Source: Phyto melanocephala (Eukaryota; Arthropoda; Insecta; Diptera; Rhinophoridae). Taken from it: DNA of 64,000 bases. Below are positions 24,427-35,563 of the stretch, in pieces; position 1 is the stretch's first letter, and every line of letters starts with the position of its first letter. Below the pieces are notes generated by a model that ran no database searches, was not told the origin of the DNA, and was given only the letters and a program-made list of their open reading frames with translations. The stretch spans positions 46,523,341-46,587,340 of the forward strand of contig OW799233.1 of the NCBI GenBank assembly GCA_941918925.1, given 5' to 3'. Both the position numbers and the translations under genes were made by a program.

Positions 24427-24741
24427 TTAAGGAGCTAATACACGGCATGTTTTTTACATTAGTTTGTCAAATTCTCCACTGCTAATACAAACATGTCGTG
24501 TGTTACCTTTAAAACATTACATCTGTAAAAAAACATGTGTTGAGACATCTGGCAAAATTTTAATTAGAGTGCGCTCTATTTTCTTCTGTCAAAACATGTG
24601 ACATCAGTCGTTGGCAGAAATCTCTGCTGCTGCAAAGCAGTCAGCGTAAAAGTACAATCTTGACAGACATGTAGATTTACATATGTCTCACAAATTTTAA
24701 AGTCAGATGTAAAAAAACATGCCGTGTATTATAGCCCTTAG
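24427..24741. mobile_element. MITE with ~30-bp inverted repeats, TTAA-like target
   Basis: The left end AAGGAGCTAATACACGGCA and the reverse complement of the right end (AAGGGCTATAATACACGGCA) both continue TGTTTTTTACAT. The left flank is TTAA and the right TTAG, suggesting a piggyBac-like TTAA site with one mutation. The sub-motif ACATG plus T-runs recurs inside. No coding capacity. Confidence 0.6.
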
Positions 24742-25354
24742 TTTTAATGTATCCATACAACCAGAAATTATGTTTCAACTTTTTTAACGACTAAAAATGA
24801 CGACCAGTATTTATTTCAGTGTAGCAAGACAAAGCCTTTGGCAGACACGATCCCAAACCCCATGTTTAAGTCATAATCACAACGGTCATATTTTATTATC
24901 TAGAATCATGTTTGGTTATCGAAAGCAAGTAAGAAGTAGTTATGTTTATGGTATTTAATCGCATATGAAATCACGATAATCAAGCGATAGTTTGAATTTT
25001 ATTACTTATTGTGTTTACTTTTCGTAAAAATATCAGAATGGTTGTCCTTTAAAAATAGTATTATTTACAAAATTATTATAACAAAAATTTTTGTTGGCAC
25101 TAAATTCAAAACCATTTTAAATTACAAACAATCATTAGATGATTGGTGTAACATCAATATGATTACAAAGCAATCAAGCTATGATTTTTTGTGATAATAA
25201 TTTTATTTGAACTGTACTTTTACTTGCTACAAAAATTTTTATTATTTTAAAAGTTTGTGATGTCAAACACGTACACAAACATTTTTAAAAAATTAAAGAA
25301 TTTTGAAAATAAACGAGAAAATGTAAAATAAATATTAGTAGAAAAATTGCAATT
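24742..25354. other. Intronic stretch, no gene
   Basis: No gene is seen. The stretch may belong to the dispersed repeat that follows, but its left limit cannot be fixed. Confidence 0.35.
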
Positions 25355-25525
25355 AAAAAGCAAAGATTGTCGATTTCAACTGTAGTCATAGATATGATTG
25401 TTGCATAATACTTTGATTAAACAGAATAACGGCAATTGGGCACCATTATATGTTTTAACAACAATCATACAATTCAATCATAGTATGTTGGTCCTAGATT
25501 ACGATTACCACAACCAAATATTTTC
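25355..25525 (-). repeat. Dispersed repeat, partner of 61,085-61,250
   Basis: The reverse complement shares long identical words with 61.1 kb: 'tactatgattgaattgtatg', 'gttaaaacatataatggt' and 'gaaatcgacaatctttgctt'. The class is unknown. Confidence 0.65.
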
Positions 25526-25805
25526 TTTGCGTGTACAACAAATAATTTATTTGTGAAATAAACTGAAATTTAGTTGTTATAAATTTAATCATTTTATTGT
25601 GTTTTTTTTTATTTCAACAATGCTAAATATCCGGCAGCACCTCACAAAAAAGTAGCTACAAAACCACTCATATTAAATTAGGTTGATAACTACAGCATAG
25701 CCTCAGGCTGAACTTCATAGAGACTTGTTGCAACTTATACATAACAACAACTTGATTAGTTTTCTTGATTCTATTTACTCAACTCTTATTGTTTTCTTAC
25801 ATTTG

Positions 25806-25828
25806 AGTGTGTGTGTGTGTGTGTGTTT
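25806..25828 (+). repeat. (GT)n microsatellite
   Basis: About ten GT units within an otherwise unremarkable intronic stretch. Confidence 0.9.
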
Positions 25829-26227
25829 GTTAGTTCCAGTAAGAGCTTGTGAACTTGTTTTGTATTTGTCTAACCCAATTGTGTTTTGTGTGTTTAAAAT
25901 TGTTTTTACATTTCTAGTCGTTCTTCACTTGTTACTTATTTACTGTAACAAGGAAAAGGGGACGTATGGCTTTAGTTTTATCGAACTGGAATATATTTTC
26001 TTAATTCTTGTTTTTGGTTTTGGTAAAACAATGCTTTACAAAGGTCACCCTCTAATACAATTTGCTGTACTTTTAGTTGAAAAGTACAATCTTGTTTGTT
26101 TAAGATTCCGTTGAGCATCAAAACTTAATTATGAAACTTATGTATGTATGTAAAACAAAAATTTTTTTTTGGAACGGAACAAAGGAGAAACTAACAAGGG
26201 AAAGGATATTTCTTGATTTAGTTATTG

Positions 26228-26500
26228 AAAAATTTTTTTTTTGAGAATTTACTTTAAACTTATAAAAGTTTTCATAAAATCTTTAAAAAATTTATTCAAT
26301 TTTTTTTTTTATAAATTTCTCATTTGTCATTATAGTTGCCATTGCTGTGACGACATTTTATTGAAAAAAATTTTTTTTTTAAAAATTTACTTTAAACTTA
26401 TAAAAGATTTCATAAAATCTTTAAAAAATTGATTCAATTTTTTTTTTATCAATTTCTCATTTGTCATTATGGTTGCCATTGCTGTGACGACATTTCAATT
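26228..26500 (+). repeat. 138-bp tandem duplication beside the LDLa exon
   Basis: Two copies, 138 bp apart (ACTTTAAACT at 26,251 and 26,389), share 'tttcataaaatctttaaaaa' and 'tgccattgctgtgacgacat' with few differences. They lie just downstream (minus strand) of the donor of the exon at 26,567. Confidence 0.85.
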
Positions 26501-26566
26501 ATCATTGATTTTTTTTTTCATCTTTTTGCCAGTTTTATATTAACGCTTTGTGTGATATTAATTTAC

Positions 26567-26695
26567 CTGCTGTACACAGTCTTGCATCCTCATCGTAGCC
26601 ATCCGAACAATCAGGTGCACCATCACAGAGATATTGTATTGATATACAGTTGCCATCACCAGGACATTTAAACGGTTCATAAGGATGACAGGCTT
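26567..26695 (-). CDS. Prohormone-4-like neuropeptide precursor, LDLa exon
   Basis: The 129-bp minus-strand exon has acceptor TTCATTACAG (CAG at 26,698-26,696) and donor GCAG|GTAAAT. After two bases of a split codon it reads ACHPYEPFKCPGDGNCI, SIQYLCDGAPDCSDGYDEDA, RLCTA. This is a complete LDL-receptor class A repeat: six cysteines, and the acidic DCSDGYDED segment that binds calcium. Such a domain immediately before Lys-Arg-PPVEE is the known layout of insect prohormone-4. The protein should be secreted through the regulated pathway. The upstream exon, expected to carry the signal peptide and the first peptide, was searched for on the minus strand above 26.7 kb and not found. Confidence 0.92.
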
Positions 26696-26698
26696 CTG

Positions 26699-28835
26699 TA
26701 ATGAAAAAAATAAAGTTTTAAGAAAAAAAATATTATAAAAAAGGCAACAAACTATATTAAAGAAACAGTCTACAACTACTGAGGCAGGGTCAGTGGTATA
26801 GAGCTTTTCAAACATTTTAACTCAAGTTGCAGATTGTGGTTGAGTGAAGTGTAGTTAAATGAATTCTATTAAATTTGTATTCTATGGCCACAATTAATTG
26901 AATTATGGCAGTTTGTTTTCAAGACCAGCAGATGAATTTATTTAAATTACACTGTATTATTGAAAAACGTTCATTGTGCTGTATAAATGTTAGTTTCTAT
27001 TTAAATCGTAGATCTTCTTTTCATTTATGTGTTATTTAAGCTTGTCATTTGCTTACCACCACTGCAAAGTGTAATTAATAACAACCGATTTATAAACTTA
27101 TTGAGTCATTCGTTTAACAACCATTTGCCATACTAGTCATTGTTGTTATCCTTAAAACGTCAGGGTGATTTCCCTTAAGATATCATTTGCTGTTGAGAAG
27201 TAGAAAATATTAATTATCTTATTTGTATAATTCATAAGAATTTAAATGATACCAAGAGTATGGATATTTGATTCAATTTTAAGTAGAAAATGTCAAAAAA
27301 TATAATCTTTTGAATGAAGTGGAAGAATAGATTTTGAAGCAAAATTAAAATAATTGTCATCTATAAAAGAAGGAAATTTGTACGAATTCAAAAAATTTTA
27401 TATTCAAGCAATATTCTGATTATAACAGAACGTTAAAAGGCACTTGACATTTTATTAGAATGTGACAGAAGAGCCTTGAAGGCACTTCATCAGATGTCCT
27501 ATGGCTAATATGACCTCTGTCATTTGTCCTAAATGACTCAATAGAAGAAATTAATCTACAGGAAAAATACATTTTCTGTGCAGTGCACACTGGGCTGAAT
27601 CGCCAAATTTTTGCCATAAAGTCTAAAAATAGAGTTACAGAATTGAAACTTGGTACATTTGATAGTTATAGTATGCATAGTATCTGTGTAAAATTTTTGA
27701 CTAATCCGACCACGCCTTCCTCCCATATGGGGCCAAAACGTGCTTTACAACTATTTAATCTACCCAAATTTTGCTTAAAATATTATTTTGTACAAAATTT
27801 AAGGGCTTCTTGAGGTATCTGCCATTTCGGTTGCTAACTTTCTTTTAAGGCGTGGTCCTGCTGCCTCATATGTTAGAGGTGGACGTCCGATTTTGTTAGG
27901 CCCGGGTGCCACATCCTTTTTACTATCCAAAATAATCGTCATGTTCAATGAAAGTCAATTAGAGTGTTTTACCTTAAAGTTGGAGACAGTTCTATTGCAT
28001 TTAGGTAAGTTTTTCTGGATGAAGCGAGTAAAATTGCTAACTTTTTTGTTAACAGAATCTTTTCTAATCTAATGCTCATAGTTTTAGAGTTAAGCTGTTC
28101 AAAAATCCAGTTTAAAATTGAATCTTCATTTCGATTGTTGTCTAGCCCTACATTGAACAGGGTAGCATGACTAAACTCAAATGTACCTAAAAATCCACAA
28201 ATTTATGGAAAACGGGCCAAATTGAGCAATAACTGTCAATAACACGTTATGGTATACACTTTCAAGTATATTTAAGCATAAATAAATTTTGGCCAAAATT
28301 GGGCGAAAGTTAGTTTTTACTCCACTATAAACTGGTGTTTTGGTTAATTTTTTCTCTTTCTTAGGACTTCACCAAAAACATTTAACAAATAAAAAGCAAT
28401 TTCTATTAGTTTTTAGAAATATACATACATTTATCTTGATTTTTCATATCAATTAAATTTTGTTTGTTTACCGCCAGTCGCTTTCGGTTACTATAAAGCT
28501 GAGCTAACTTTTTCTTATTTTTTTGTGAAAACAAACAGCTGACGTATAGATTGGACTTTGTACCCCTTGTAAAAGTTCAGGGTTACCATTAAATAACTTT
28601 TTTTTTTACCGAAATGTTGTACCTAGGGTATGCACTTTAAGAAAATATAGTTAAAATGAATGAATGAATATTTCCATGAAAATTTCGACTTTATGCCAAA
28701 AATTTTGCAAGTGAAATGTGAACTAATTATGAAGTTTGGGACACCCTATATACTTAATTTTTGAATAAATTTAAATTCAAAGTTCTCTCTACAAGTATTT
28801 TGAATGCAACACAGACCAATTTAACTGTCTCATTT
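26699..28835. other. Upstream intron or flank, no gene
   Basis: No exon is recognised. The part from about 27,585 to 28,750 (from 'cactgggctgaatcgcc' to 'gggacaccctata', with 'cctcccatatggggcc') looks transposon-derived, but neither its ends nor its class can be established. Confidence 0.35.
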
Positions 28836-29135
28836 GTTATACCCTTCACCTGTGGTGCACAAGGGTATATTATATTTTTGAAAACTTATGAATAGAGGAG
28901 TCGATTAAGCCATGTCCGTCTGTCCATGTGTCCATCTGTTTGTCTGTTTATCTGTCCGTGTGTTGGTTGAAATTAACTTTTAAAAGCAACCACATACCCT
29001 CCAACCTCTGAAAAAGAAAAATGGAGTATAATATGAAAAATAGGTTACGCTCGGATGTGAGATTACACCTATATACATGACGGTGAAGGGTATTAACAGA
29101 TTCGGCACGGCCGAATATAGCATTCTTACTTGTTT
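28836..29135 (+). mobile_element. Short HLE-A-related copy, ~300 bp, both ends
   Basis: It starts TATACCCTTCACCTGTGGTG, has 'gtccgtctgtcc' repeats, and ends 'ggtgaagggtattaacagattcggc-acg-gccgaatatagcattcttacttgtt'-like. It lacks the long A/T tract and the middle blocks, so it is an internally shortened but end-complete member. Confidence 0.75.
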
Positions 29136-30394
29136 TTCTATACAACTGAAACTTAGAAACCTAACCCTCTTGTTGTTTTGTGCCAAATATAATTTGCATT
29201 TTACTAACTACTGTTGTGAAGCAATAAAATAATATTTTTCAACTTTTGCAAAATATTGTTTCTCTCAACTTTAGTGCAATTAATTAAAAGGAAAAATATT
29301 TTACAACAAACTTTCTTAACATTTGGCATTTCTTTTATTTCTCTAGAACAATGTTGTTGGCTTTTAAATATAATGACAATTTAGGGAATAATTTTTGCTA
29401 GAGAACAAAATTTTATTAAATTTAAAATTGAGCTTGGTGAAGTGTAAAATTAAAAAGAAAATTTTTTAAAAGTAAAAAAAAAAATAAACGCGCCTTTCCA
29501 TTCTAAAAATATTTTTCGTTTTTTTTTTTTAAATTTATATCAAGTTTAAACAAACTTAAATTTGTATTATGATTAATCGATTTTTTGTTTTGTTTTTGTA
29601 AACTTGTGTACAAAGTTTAAATTGTGTGCTGAACCGGCAAAATAGGGAAGCAAAACGAAAAACTTTTTCTTTTTTTTTGTGGCACCATAATTGAATTGTT
29701 AAAAGAATTTTATTTGATTGTAAATGGAAAATTGGTTTCAACTAGTTTCCTTTTGCTTTAACATGTTTTTGTTGTTGTTAACTTTGTTGTATTTTCTGTT
29801 ATATAATATCAATGTCACAGGGTTGGATTAATAAAATTTTTGCAAAACAATTGATTTTTTAAATGAAGGTTAAAAAATTATCAAGTTTTCGGATTTGAAA
29901 TTTGTATAGACAGACACATTATTTTAACAAACTGTTAACTGAAGTGATTGGCAAACTTAATAAATTTTTTTTATCTAAATTTTTTTCGAGTTGTAAATAA
30001 ATATTTAAGAAAACTAACATGTACTAATGTGTAGCATAAGCAAAAACATTTTGAAATTATTTAGTCAATGTTTTTTTCTTTCATTAAACTTAATATCCAC
30101 CCATATACTGCCAAATCCCGGTCGATATAATGTCAGGCGCATTCATTACGTCGATAAGTTCGTTATATTGCAAAGTTTTTTTTTAAATTTTTTCCTCTCA
30201 TTAGTTTAACAAAAAATTTGAATATACATATTTAAATATAATATTTGTCTGGTTGTTGCAAATAAACCAGCTTAAACCCAAAAACCAAATAAATAAATAT
30301 TATTAAAAAATTATGGGAGCATATCCCGAATAATTTAGTAAATATTTAAATATTTTTAATTTAACAACAATAGAAAAACCTCAAAAACAAAAAA
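29136..30394. other. AT-rich non-coding stretch
   Basis: No gene or defined repeat is seen. Confidence 0.4.
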
Positions 30395-31245
30395 TTTCCT
30401 TTATTTATTCCACTTGGGAACATAGGCCTTCTACAATCAAATTCCAACTAATTCTGTCTGAGTTATTTTAATTTCATCAAAGGATTTGGGGATTTGTCTA
30501 CTCTCTTAAGTTCATTAAAAGTTGTTCTTCGCTATGCATTTTTATAACGACCGGAGCGTGGCCTTCCTCGAGGAATCCATTTTAAGGTGGCTCTCGTATG
30601 TCCTATCCTCTCAATCAATAACATAATTGTTGACTCATGCATATTGATTGCATATGATGTGTGGTCTACTTATGTGTTCCACATTTGTTTTAAAGTGTCA
30701 TATGATATCTTTTGTACTCGTTTCAAACAACTAGTACACGTACTGTCTCTTTGTTTCATAAGGATTGTAATTAGAATATTTGCTACATTAAGTTATTGGG
30801 GTTTTTCGTCATTTTAATTAATTTTAATTGTTTTGATGAGTAATGCATTTATATTCAATATTTATTTATTTCGCTATTTTCTTTTTATTTATGGACATAC
30901 TACACTTGTTATTTGATCAACTATTGGTTCTCCTTTGTTAGCCTCTAGAGCTCTGTGCTTGTGATATTATTTGAATAAAATATTCTACAAATTATTCGTA
31001 GACACTAGTTTTTAAATACTTGGAGTCCTTTTGCTATGGTGTTTGTCATCAGCCAAGTTCCGCTTCCATTGAGAAGTGTAGATTTTACGCAAACATTGAA
31101 TACACAAGTCTTCGTGTTTTGCTGACCTTGCCTTTTTAAGTCTATGAGACACATCTTCCTCTACACCACCATCGATTGACATCATGCGTCCCAGATAACA
31201 AAAGTGTTCTACAACATTAATCAACTGGTATTGTATTTCTAATTG
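30395..31245 (-). pseudogene. RTE-like LINE remnant, 3' part
   Basis: The minus strand reads VEHFCYLGRMMSIDGGVEED followed by VSHRLKKARSAK (31,224-31,100), the conserved segment after the reverse transcriptase catalytic region in RTE-type LINEs. Further down (30,600-30,400) come KWIPRGRPRSGR, RRTTFNELKR and CRRPMFPSGI, the usual C-terminal phrases. Stops and an unrelated stretch (about 30,620-31,000) separate the two blocks. Confidence 0.55.
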
Positions 31246-32863
31246 GTTATCGGTGACTTAGTAACTCGCATTGTATGAGTTTTTTCTATATTTATTACTA
31301 AACTAACGATCCTTGCTAACTTGACTAAATCGTAACGTTAGGAAGCATAATTTACTGATTGTAGCTCAGGAGGTATTCCAAGTTTCACTGAATTTTCATA
31401 AAGTTTTATATCCCCTTAATAATTTTCCAAAACTGTTTTATTTTTTTTCTGAACTTCAATCAAATAAGCGTTCTGTTTAAATTATTATAAAAAAATTTAA
31501 GGCAGTTTGTTTTAAAACAAGTTGTCGAAAAAAACAATACTCTAACGTCTTAATTGCTTTAAAGCAATTTGGTGTATAGTCCTTGTTTTATTTTTGACAT
31601 TCTTAATATAGAACGAAATTGTTTTAAAGCATTTTCAATGTTTCAAAATACGTTGGTAGTTTGTATTCATTCATTATATCGAAAGTAAAATTCTTTTAAT
31701 GTTCGCTATATAAGATAGCCAATATCAAAAATTATAACGTACGCTCTATCGAATTTTCATTTAGGCAAGATTCTTTATACCAAGCTATTGCCTGTATATA
31801 AAAATTTATTTAACTTGAAATTACGCTTAAACTCATATTAACATACAAGGACCCCACCTACGTATGATTAATATAAAGTTTCACTCAGGAAAACAAATAT
31901 TAATCATACGCCTTGATGCATTTCTTCACATCAATTTGATCAAATTTGCATAAAATACATTTGAGAAATTACTTTAATTACAACATTATACCTAATAATA
32001 CCTTTCTAATTGCTACATACATGGTTATTATTTCAACATTCATTTTCTTTTAAATATAAAAAACTTAATCTTAAATTATTGTACTTCTCCTTGCTATACT
32101 TGTTTATTAAAACTCATAACAAATTGTGCATGACGAATGACAATAAAGGATATTTTCTTTCTTTTTGTTTCAAAAGCAGTTGTAAATATATTTGAGGTTC
32201 TTGTTGGTCTATTCATTTATTCTTTTAATTAGATTAATGACTAAGAAGGTTTCAAATGTCATTTTGCTTAAGAAGAGGTAGGAAAGCTATAAAATGGGGC
32301 ATTTAACATTCTAATAAAAAGTTTTGTTAAGTTAGTTAAATCATCATTTGTGGAAAAATTAAATATTTTAATGAAAATATAACTGCATTTTAAATAGTAG
32401 TAGTATATTTTTGCAAAATTTCCGAGACTAAGTCAATTTAAAAATATTTTTTTATTTTAAATATTTTTCAAACATTAGTTATATTTTGTAAGTTTTTCAA
32501 AAATTGCTTTTAAATTTTAAGTAAATTTTATTAACATTTGATATTCTTACTTAACGTAAAAAATTGTTTTAGTTGCCCTTCTTATTAGGGTTGTATTTAT
32601 TTTTTTATTAATTCGGTTTGAGGTCATTTATTGAAAATTATTTATAAATAAATTTAAAAAAATTTATGTAGTAATATAATCTTCAGGGGATCTGAAATGT
32701 ACAGTCATTATAGGGGAGCACATAAAATATTTAACACAAAAAGATATAAAGAAATTATAATTAAAATTATTTTTGAAAATAAAATTCTACGCCCCAATTG
32801 TTATAAAAGTTTTTTATAACTCAAAGCTTATATTTTTTGTTTTGCTCTATGCTTTATATGTCT
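31246..32863. other. AT-rich non-coding stretch
   Basis: No gene is seen. Around 32,390-32,560 faint 29-bp-family words occur. Confidence 0.4.
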
Positions 32864-33061
32864 TTACATGTGCGGGCATCCCTCCGTATCACTCTTATAA
32901 TTAAGTCTCTTATTGTTCGGTAAATCAATTATATGTATCATCTCAAGTAAGTATCTCTTCTTGTAATTCTCCTCTATCGACAATACTTGCATATTATTAA
33001 AATTTGGCTTATGTCCAGTTACCGCACAGTGGGAAGCAAGTGCAGTTTTTTGTGAAAGCGG
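32864..33061 (-). pseudogene. Penelope-like element, C-terminal GIY-YIG-region fragment
   Basis: On the minus strand an uninterrupted 65-codon stretch reads LSQKTALASHCAVTGHKPNF, then MQVLSIEENYKKRYLLEMIH, and closes at a stop (32,866-32,864). The TALA-x2-H...GH...NY-KR-LEM-I succession is the C-terminal signature of Penelope-like retroelement proteins, after the GIY-YIG endonuclease core. It would have nicked target DNA for reverse transcription. The rest of the protein is missing. A decayed hammerhead-like copy lies 0.7 kb away, but in the opposite orientation. Confidence 0.65.
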
Positions 33062-33640
33062 TTTACTTAACTTAAATTAAAATTTTTCAACTTCTTGTAA
33101 ATTTTTCATAAATTTACGTTAAAAAAAGCCCTTTTTAGTCAACTTCTTACAAATTTTTGGTAAATTTTTTAAAAGTTTTTTTTTTATATTAAGTAACGGG
33201 TAAAATTGCATTTTAGCTGAGAACTAGACAAGGCCCAAAAACAGGGCAATCCATGTTATTTCAGGTCGTCTGGCAACTCTACTGCCACTGTATTTTTATT
33301 TTGAGATAATTAACATTGAAAGATGTTGAAGATTCGTAACACAGAGCGTGTTTAAAAAAATTTTTCTTTTATATTTGAAAAAAATTTTGTTTTTGAATTA
33401 ATTTTAGAGATATTTTTATGTTTCGTAAATTTGTAAAAAATATTTGACTTTATAGATTTTTTTCTTTTTTTTAATTTTACTTATTATTCTTATTTTTTTT
33501 TTAATTTATCCTGTTAAATTATTTTTTTTTTATATTTTTTTATTTTTAGTAAATTTTTAAAAAACCTGAATTTTCAGTCTAGGTTTCAAAAATGTTCCTA
33601 CTTGAAGTAAATTTCTAAATATTTTCCTATCTTTAGTATA
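33062..33640. repeat. Degenerate AT repeat, possibly 29-bp family
   Basis: Words such as 'cttgtaaatttttc' and 'agtaaatttt' recur irregularly at 33,065-33,190 and 33,540-33,640. They resemble decayed monomers of the 29-bp minisatellite. Confidence 0.35.
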
Positions 33641-33641
33641 A

Positions 33642-33716
33642 GTAAGGTTAGATTGAAAAGGAGGGGCATTAAAAGCCCAAACCCATGACAGGTATGCACT
33701 TATGCCCAGTTGACAT
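33642..33716 (-). mobile_element. Short 3'-end LINE copy
   Basis: The sequence from 'aaggttagattgaaaagg' to 'gttgacatgttgtg' equals the 3' end of the LINE at 14.6 kb (minus orientation). It is a severely 5'-truncated insertion. A target duplication is not convincing. Confidence 0.75.
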
Positions 33717-33780
33717 GTTGTGTATAATTTAGTAGTTACCGAATTCAATTAACTTAAAAATCTGGGTGTTAAATAGATGA

Positions 33781-33890
33781 CGGCGATGAAATCGTAGCTG
33801 GTTTCGAAAATGCATTCCACTCCGCTAGTGTAGGTAAAAATATAATTTTTCAGATTATTCTTTCATTTAACACAAATAAAAAATTCTTTG
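33781..33890 (+). mobile_element. Penelope-like terminal fragment, decayed hammerhead motif
   Basis: It shares 'cgtagctggtttcgaaaatg' and 'ttctttcatt..acaaataaaaa' with the 14.2-kb fragment. The first core (CTGATGA) has been lost, so this copy should not self-cleave. Confidence 0.6.
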
Positions 33891-34304
33891 TAACAATAAG
33901 AATATGAACTCAAGCGTGATTATAATTTAGATGTTTATTTCTTTCATTTTCCATGTCGTTAGTAGCCTTGCTTTTTTTTTACTGTGAAAATTATTCCTTT
34001 CTTACTATTGCGTTAAATAATCATTTTCTAAATCTTATTATTTGTTGCAAAAAGTTTCGTTATAATTATTTGGGAGAAAAAAAAAAAGATTAATTCGTAA
34101 TATATAATTTGTTAGAATTAGTTATTTTTTTTGAGCTTTTTTCTTTCTACAATCGTTGTCAATCTTTAGTTTTAATTTATTTTCTTTTTAATATTAATAA
34201 TCACTTTTACATTATCAAGGCTTTATTTTAATTTCATTACCCTTAATTCTATAACAAGGCTATTAAAACTAAATATCTAATTCATTTAGTATCTCCTTTT
34301 TATC

Positions 34305-35563
34305 GATTTTGGCCCGCCACCAAAAAAATGGTGGGGGTATATTCATTTTGTCATTCCGTTTGTAACACATCAAAATATCCATTTTAGACCCCATAAAGTA
34401 CATATATTTTGAATCGGGGCTTGAATTTATGACGATCTAGCTGTGTCCGTCCGTCTGTTGAAAGCACGATAGAGGTAGCACCGAAAAAGCTAGGGATCTC
34501 AAATTTTGACAAAATATTTCTTATACACAAGGTTTGTTTGATAAACTCGCTAAATCGGAATATTGAGAAGAGAGTTATATCTCGTAAAGCAAGAGTAGGT
34601 CGAAAAAACCGTGTCCGTCGAACATCGAATAAAATTAGTTGTGTCCAAACGCATTAACGTAGACTCATGAAATTTCGAATGTATATTTCTCGAGTCAAAA
34701 GAATATCTCTCCCCAAAAAATGCTTACATCTATGCATTAGGAAAGGAGTTATAGATAAAAATGTACGAAAATTTATACCGCGCAGTGTATTTTTCAGTAT
34801 ATTTTAAATTTAAAACATTATAAAACGGAAAAAAATAAATGTACGATTCTGAAATTTTGCACACTTTGGTTTTTGGTGAGAGGCTTTTCTGTAACGGAAA
34901 ATCAATTTGTCACGCCCACTTTTACACCCACCTCCCATATAACGTTTTACCTAAAATTCATATAATTTCTCTATGAGTGACGATTTTTGAATAATAAAGG
35001 GCTATATTGAAACACCTAAGTTGTACTCATTTGCAGAAACAATTTTGACACGCCTACTATAACGCCCACTTTTCACGTTATCTTCTGTTAATGAAATTTA
35101 AAAGCTCATAAAACCGACAAAATTTGAGGTATAATGTAGAAATTTGCTACAGATATTCTTCTCAATATCATTGTTATGCTAGAGAATTAAGGTGACACGC
35201 CCACTTTAACGCCTACCTCCCATATAACGTTTTATCCTAAATTCATATAATTTCTCTATGGACAATGTTTTTGGAAGAATAAAGGACTCTATATTGAAAT
35301 ACCTACATTGTATTTATTAGCAGAAACTATATTGACACGCCTACTTTAGCGCCCACTTTCATTGAAAGACTTAATTTACGAAAACATTTTGCTAGCATGT
35401 CGAAGTTATACAAAGAAAGTGATACATATTAAAGAATAAAGATAGTATTCCATAGCGATTACAGTTAATAACAAAATAATAAATTTTGTGCAATAAAAGT
35501 ACATTAAATTGGTGGTGGGCATAAAAAATTCGCAACAGCCGAATACAGTAGTCTTACTTGTTT
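34305..35563 (+). mobile_element. HLE-B, complete uninterrupted copy
   Basis: It runs from CCCGCCACCAAAAAAATGG to 'ggtggtgggcataaaaaattcgc..cagccgaatacagtagtcttacttgtttt'. In between come the 'ccgtccgtctgttgaaagca' block, 'cgtaaagcaagagtaggtcg', and repeats of CACGCC with ACGCCCAC and CCTCCCATATAACG. These dispersed CGCCCAC motifs recall DINE-1 of Drosophila. It serves as the reference for the empty-site comparisons at 21.9 and 58.0 kb. Confidence 0.85.

Noticed and set aside
25725..26114. 129-codon hydrophobic plus-strand frame
   Set aside because: It runs through a (GT)n repeat, giving a Cys-Val run, and shows no motif, splice support or codon bias.
26429..26815. Plus- and minus-strand frames overlapping 26.4-26.8 kb
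   Set aside because: They are wrong-frame readings of the LDLa exon, whose Cys pattern and splice sites fix the true frame.
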